Part shown: positions 27,227 to 29,659 of the stretch, in pieces
Layout of the letters: every line of letters begins with the position of its first letter
How positions within the stretch are numbered: position 1 is the stretch's first letter
Translations under genes and position numbers: made by a program
Notes under the pieces: model-generated
What the model saw: only the letters and a program-made list of their open reading frames with translations
What the model was told of the DNA's origin: nothing
Database searches by the model: none
DNA from: an uncultured Actinomyces sp.
Lineage (GTDB): Bacteria; Actinomycetota; Actinomycetes; Actinomycetales; Actinomycetaceae
Assembly (NCBI GenBank): GCA_902373545.1
Contig: CABKMZ010000019.1
Span: 1-29,659, forward strand
DNA length: 29,659 bases
Reading direction: 5' to 3'

Positions 27227-29659
27227 CGCCGTAGCCCTCGTCGTCCGCGTCGGCGGCGTTGGACGCGGGCTTGGTACGGCGTACGACGTTGCCCAGGACA
27301 GCATCGGACTGGAAGCCGCGGCGCGTGATGCCCAGGGCCACGCGCAGCTCTTCGGCGGTCTCCAGGTCGGTGCGCTCCACGCCGTCGGAACGCACCCAGG
27401 TGGCCATCTCGTCGAGCTGGTCGTCGGAGTAGGCAGCCAGGGGCAGGCCCTTGGCGATCGCGGGTCGGGGCCCACGGTGCTCCTCGGAGGCGCGTTCCTT
27501 GCGCTTGATCTCCAGGAGCATGCCGGTGGTGTCCTCGTCGGCCTTCTTGCGGCGCTTGGATTCCTCGTCGAGGCCGTCGTCCAACATGGGCGGGCGCGGC
27601 TTGGCGGCGGCGGGGGCCTCGTCAGGATTGTTCGCCGAGGCCGGGGCGTGGTCCTCGGAATCGGCGCGCTCCTCGGGATCGACCGGGTCGGTACGTTCCT
27701 CAGATTCGGTGCTGTCGTCAGCCTCGTCGGAGGCGGTCGGAGCTTCGGCAGGGGCCTCGTCCGCGTCGTCGTCGCTCACGCGCTCGGGTACGGCGACGGC
27801 GGGGACGTCGGCGTGAACCTGCAGCTCGTCGAGGGCGTCCAAGACTGCGTCGACGATCGCGGAGCATTCCTTTTCCGGGTCGATGAACAGGGCCATGGAC
27901 AGGGCGGTGTAGACGTGCCAGCCCTGGGCTTCGAGCCAGCGGGGTCGGGCGCGGTCGCGCACGCGCTGGCTGGGTTCGGCCAGGTATTCCTCGTCGTCGG
28001 TGAGGACCGCGAGGAGAAGGCGTCCGGGTGAGGCCGGGTGTCCGATGGCCAAGGGGACGCGCATGCCGCCGGGGATGCCGACGTTGGCGACGACCTCGAG
28101 GCCTCGGGAGTACAGGTGGTCGGCGAGGTCGACGAGCAGGCGGTCGGGTTCCCCGGCCAGGACCGGCCAGGCGTCCATGCCTTCGCCCGCGTGCCCTTCG
28201 GCGATTTCGAGGAGGTCCATGAGCATCCGCGAGCCTGCGTGGTGCAGTCGGTCGCGGTCGATGTCTTCGCTGTGCAGCGAGGACACGAGCGTGAGGTCGC
28301 CGCGCACGACGCGCAGCACCTCGGCCAGGGCGTCGGCTCCCTCCTCGGTGGACAGGATGCCGAAGTCGTGGATGACGCGTCCGTGGGGGGTCTTCGCGAA
28401 GCCGACGGACAGGATCAGGGACTCGCGCGTGAGTCCGAGCGCCTCGGTGGGGCCGACAACGACGAAGGGTTCGGGGGTTGCGGGGTCGAAGAACGAGGCC
28501 AGGCCGGGCTCGTCGGAGCGCACGGCGTGCAGCGCTTCCTTGATGCGCCGCGCGTGACGGTCGGACATGGCGACGACGGCCAGGGAGCGCTCCGGGGATT
28601 CCACGGCGTGCTCGATGACGGCGTCGACGACGGCACGCACTTCGGCCGTGGTCGATTCGATGGCGTGGGCACCGGGGGCGGGCATGCCGGTGGCCTCGAC
28701 CCAGCGGGCGGACACGGGCGCGTTGGCGGCCGTCCACGGCACGGGGATGCCCGCGTGCTCGTAGCCGTAGCGGGCGAGCAGCAGCGCGACCTGGTCGTTG
28801 AGGCGGCGCGGGCCGGGCTCGACGCGTAGGGTCGGCAGGACGGAGGCCAGGGTGCGTGTCGCGCCGTGCTCGGAGGCGACCGCGAGGTCGTCGATGACGA
28901 CTAGCTGGTGGCCGCGCGCAATGATGGGGGCCAGCTCCGCCAGGGGCAGCCCGTCGGCGCCGTCCAGTACGACCATGTCGAGGGTGCGGCCGGTGGGCGC
29001 CAGCATCGGCACCATCGCGGGGACCGTCATGAGGACGGGCAGCAGGTGGCGTACGAGCGGGTAGGCGATAAGTAGCTCGAGGTCGGAGGGCGCCGCCCCG
29101 TCCTCGAGGAGTTCGCGCAGCTCCTCGTACTGGCTGGGGCGAGCGGCCAGGGCGTTCGTGCGAATGCGGCGCACGCCCGTGATGGCCTGCGGGATGAGCG
29201 AGGCCACCTGGGCCTCGTCGAGGTCGCGTCCTTCGCGGGTCAGTTCCTCGAGGGAGGCGGGGTCGATGCCGCCGAGCGCGGGCTGGGCCGCGAGCATGGC
29301 GCGCAGCAGGGAGGCCCACCAGGCCAGGTCGAGCTCGGTGTCGATCTGGTTGTCGGCCACGGCGCGGTCGGCCAGGTCCTGGGCCAGCTTGTCGAGGCCG
29401 TGGACGGCCAGGCGCGAGCGCATCTCGAGGCGCGCGGGGATGTCGCGGGCGGCGGAGGTGTCGCCCGCCCACTTCTCGATGAGGGCCGACAGGCGCTGCA
29501 GGTGGGTGGCGACCAGGTCGGGTTCCTCGGCCACGAACACGGGGGCGATGGCGTCGAGGTCGTCGCGCACGGCGTCGGTCAGGGCCGAGATTTCTCCGAT
29601 CTTGGCGGGCAGGATCGGCCAGGAGTCGTCGCCGCACACGGCGCACCAGGCGTCGCGGC
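27219..29659 (-). CDS. Helicase-like protein with degenerate nuclease domain, C-terminal part
   Basis: The frame runs off the right edge (5' end missing); the visible GTG at 29639 lies within a longer frame containing DAWCAVCGDDSW. About 810 residues are seen. LDMVVLDGADGLPLAEL followed by QLVVIDD is at the Walker B position of SF1 helicases, but the usual Asp-Glu is Asp-Gly. The C-terminal helicase segment ends in LTLVSSLHSEDID without the usual arginine finger motif. Next comes a region like the MTES_1575-type REase fold (PGRLLLAVLTDDEEY...RVRDRARPRWLEAQGWHVY), lacking the expected acidic residues. A long acidic linker and a conserved tail (LPLAAYSDDQLDEMATWVRSDG, then LGITRRG) close it. 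The tail and order are those of actinobacterial helicase-nuclease proteins, so this looks like a family member that has lost its catalytic residues. Confidence 0.7.
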   Translation of the reverse strand, partial: RDAWCAVCGDDSWPILPAKIGEISALTDAVRDDLDAIAPVFVAEEPDLVATHLQRLSALIEKWAGDTSAARDIPARLEMRSRLAVHGLDKLAQDLADRAVADNQIDTELDLAWWASLLRAMLAAQPALGGIDPASLEELTREGRDLDEAQVASLIPQAITGVRRIRTNALAARPSQYEELRELLEDGAAPSDLELLIAYPLVRHLLPVLMTVPAMVPMLAPTGRTLDMVVLDGADGLPLAELAPIIARGHQLVVIDDLAVASEHGATRTLASVLPTLRVEPGPRRLNDQVALLLARYGYEHAGIPVPWTAANAPVSARWVEATGMPAPGAHAIESTTAEVRAVVDAVIEHAVESPERSLAVVAMSDRHARRIKEALHAVRSDEPGLASFFDPATPEPFVVVGPTEALGLTRESLILSVGFAKTPHGRVIHDFGILSTEEGADALAEVLRVVRGDLTLVSSLHSEDIDRDRLHHAGSRMLMDLLEIAEGHAGEGMDAWPVLAGEPDRLLVDLADHLYSRGLEVVANVGIPGGMRVPLAIGHPASPGRLLLAVLTDDEEYLAEPSQRVRDRARPRWLEAQGWHVYTALSMALFIDPEKECSAIVDAVLDALDELQVHADVPAVAVPERVSDDDADEAPAEAPTASDEADDSTESEERTDPVDPEERADSEDHAPASANNPDEAPAAAKPRPPMLDDGLDEESKRRKKADEDTTGMLLEIKRKERASEEHRGPRPAIAKGLPLAAYSDDQLDEMATWVRSDGVERTDLETAEELRVALGITRRGFQSDAVLGNVVRRTKPASNAADADDEGYGDE

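Noticed and set aside
27718..29646. 642-codon minus-strand frame, Arg/Pro-rich
   Set aside because: It is another frame of the helicase-like gene; its composition is that of an out-of-frame high-GC sequence.

Overview
The window is high-GC DNA with actinobacterial gene order. The galU / moeA-type glp / GNAT / glpR block next to a divergent 5-formyltetrahydrofolate cyclo-ligase and mscL is a typical actinobacterial neighbourhood. Together with pyruvate:quinone oxidase, a fructosamine kinase and the protein style, it suggests a member of the Actinomycetaceae (Actinomyces/Schaalia-like). The genus is an inference from memory, not from a search.

Layout. (1) 1-3285 is a decayed mobile island beside a CAU-anticodon tRNA gene. 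It holds a frameshifted glutaredoxin, a lytic transglycosylase cut off and joined to a headless serine resolvase that also has a stop codon, an intact-looking AbiEii-type nucleotidyltransferase with an unknown partner gene, and a broken IS256-type transposase. (2) 3500-6187 is metabolic: poxB and a convergent fructosamine kinase. (3) 6388-8394 is a DUF262 protein with a C-terminal RAMA-like domain, probably a defence gene. (4) 8443-19121 is one tightly packed minus-strand operon of seven genes, read as GrpE-like, Hsp70-like, a 911-residue helical/Fn3-like protein, a zinc-ribbon GTPase, a GAP1-type GTPase-associated protein, a membrane zinc-ribbon GTPase and a small membrane protein. (5) 19222-20515 is about 1.3 kb without genes, packed with repeats. 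(6) 20515-26490 holds a tRNA-Ala, glpR/sepX-like, GNAT, moeA/glp, galU, the cyclo-ligase and mscL. (7) 26491-27004 is a second repeat-rich gap. (8) 27005 to the end is the C-terminal part of a large helicase-like protein with eroded motifs and a coupled small gene.

The main interest is the operon in (4). Two different GTPases (SKxD and TKxE G4 motifs), each behind cysteine-rich ribbons, sit with a GAP1-like partner and a dedicated Hsp70/GrpE pair that has no recognisable J-protein beside it. GTPases and GAP1 proteins of this kind have, from memory, been described computationally as NTP-dependent conflict systems (DO-GTPase/GAP1), but the role of the chaperone pair and the Fn3-like protein is open. 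A second point is a pair of about 106-bp intergenic elements (20031-20135 and 26614-26720). They share ends TCGCACGTAATT/AATTACGTGCGA, a conserved inner ATTCCAACG box and a flanking T-run, and lie in opposite orientation in the two repeat-rich gaps. They could be a small structured RNA or a MITE-like element.
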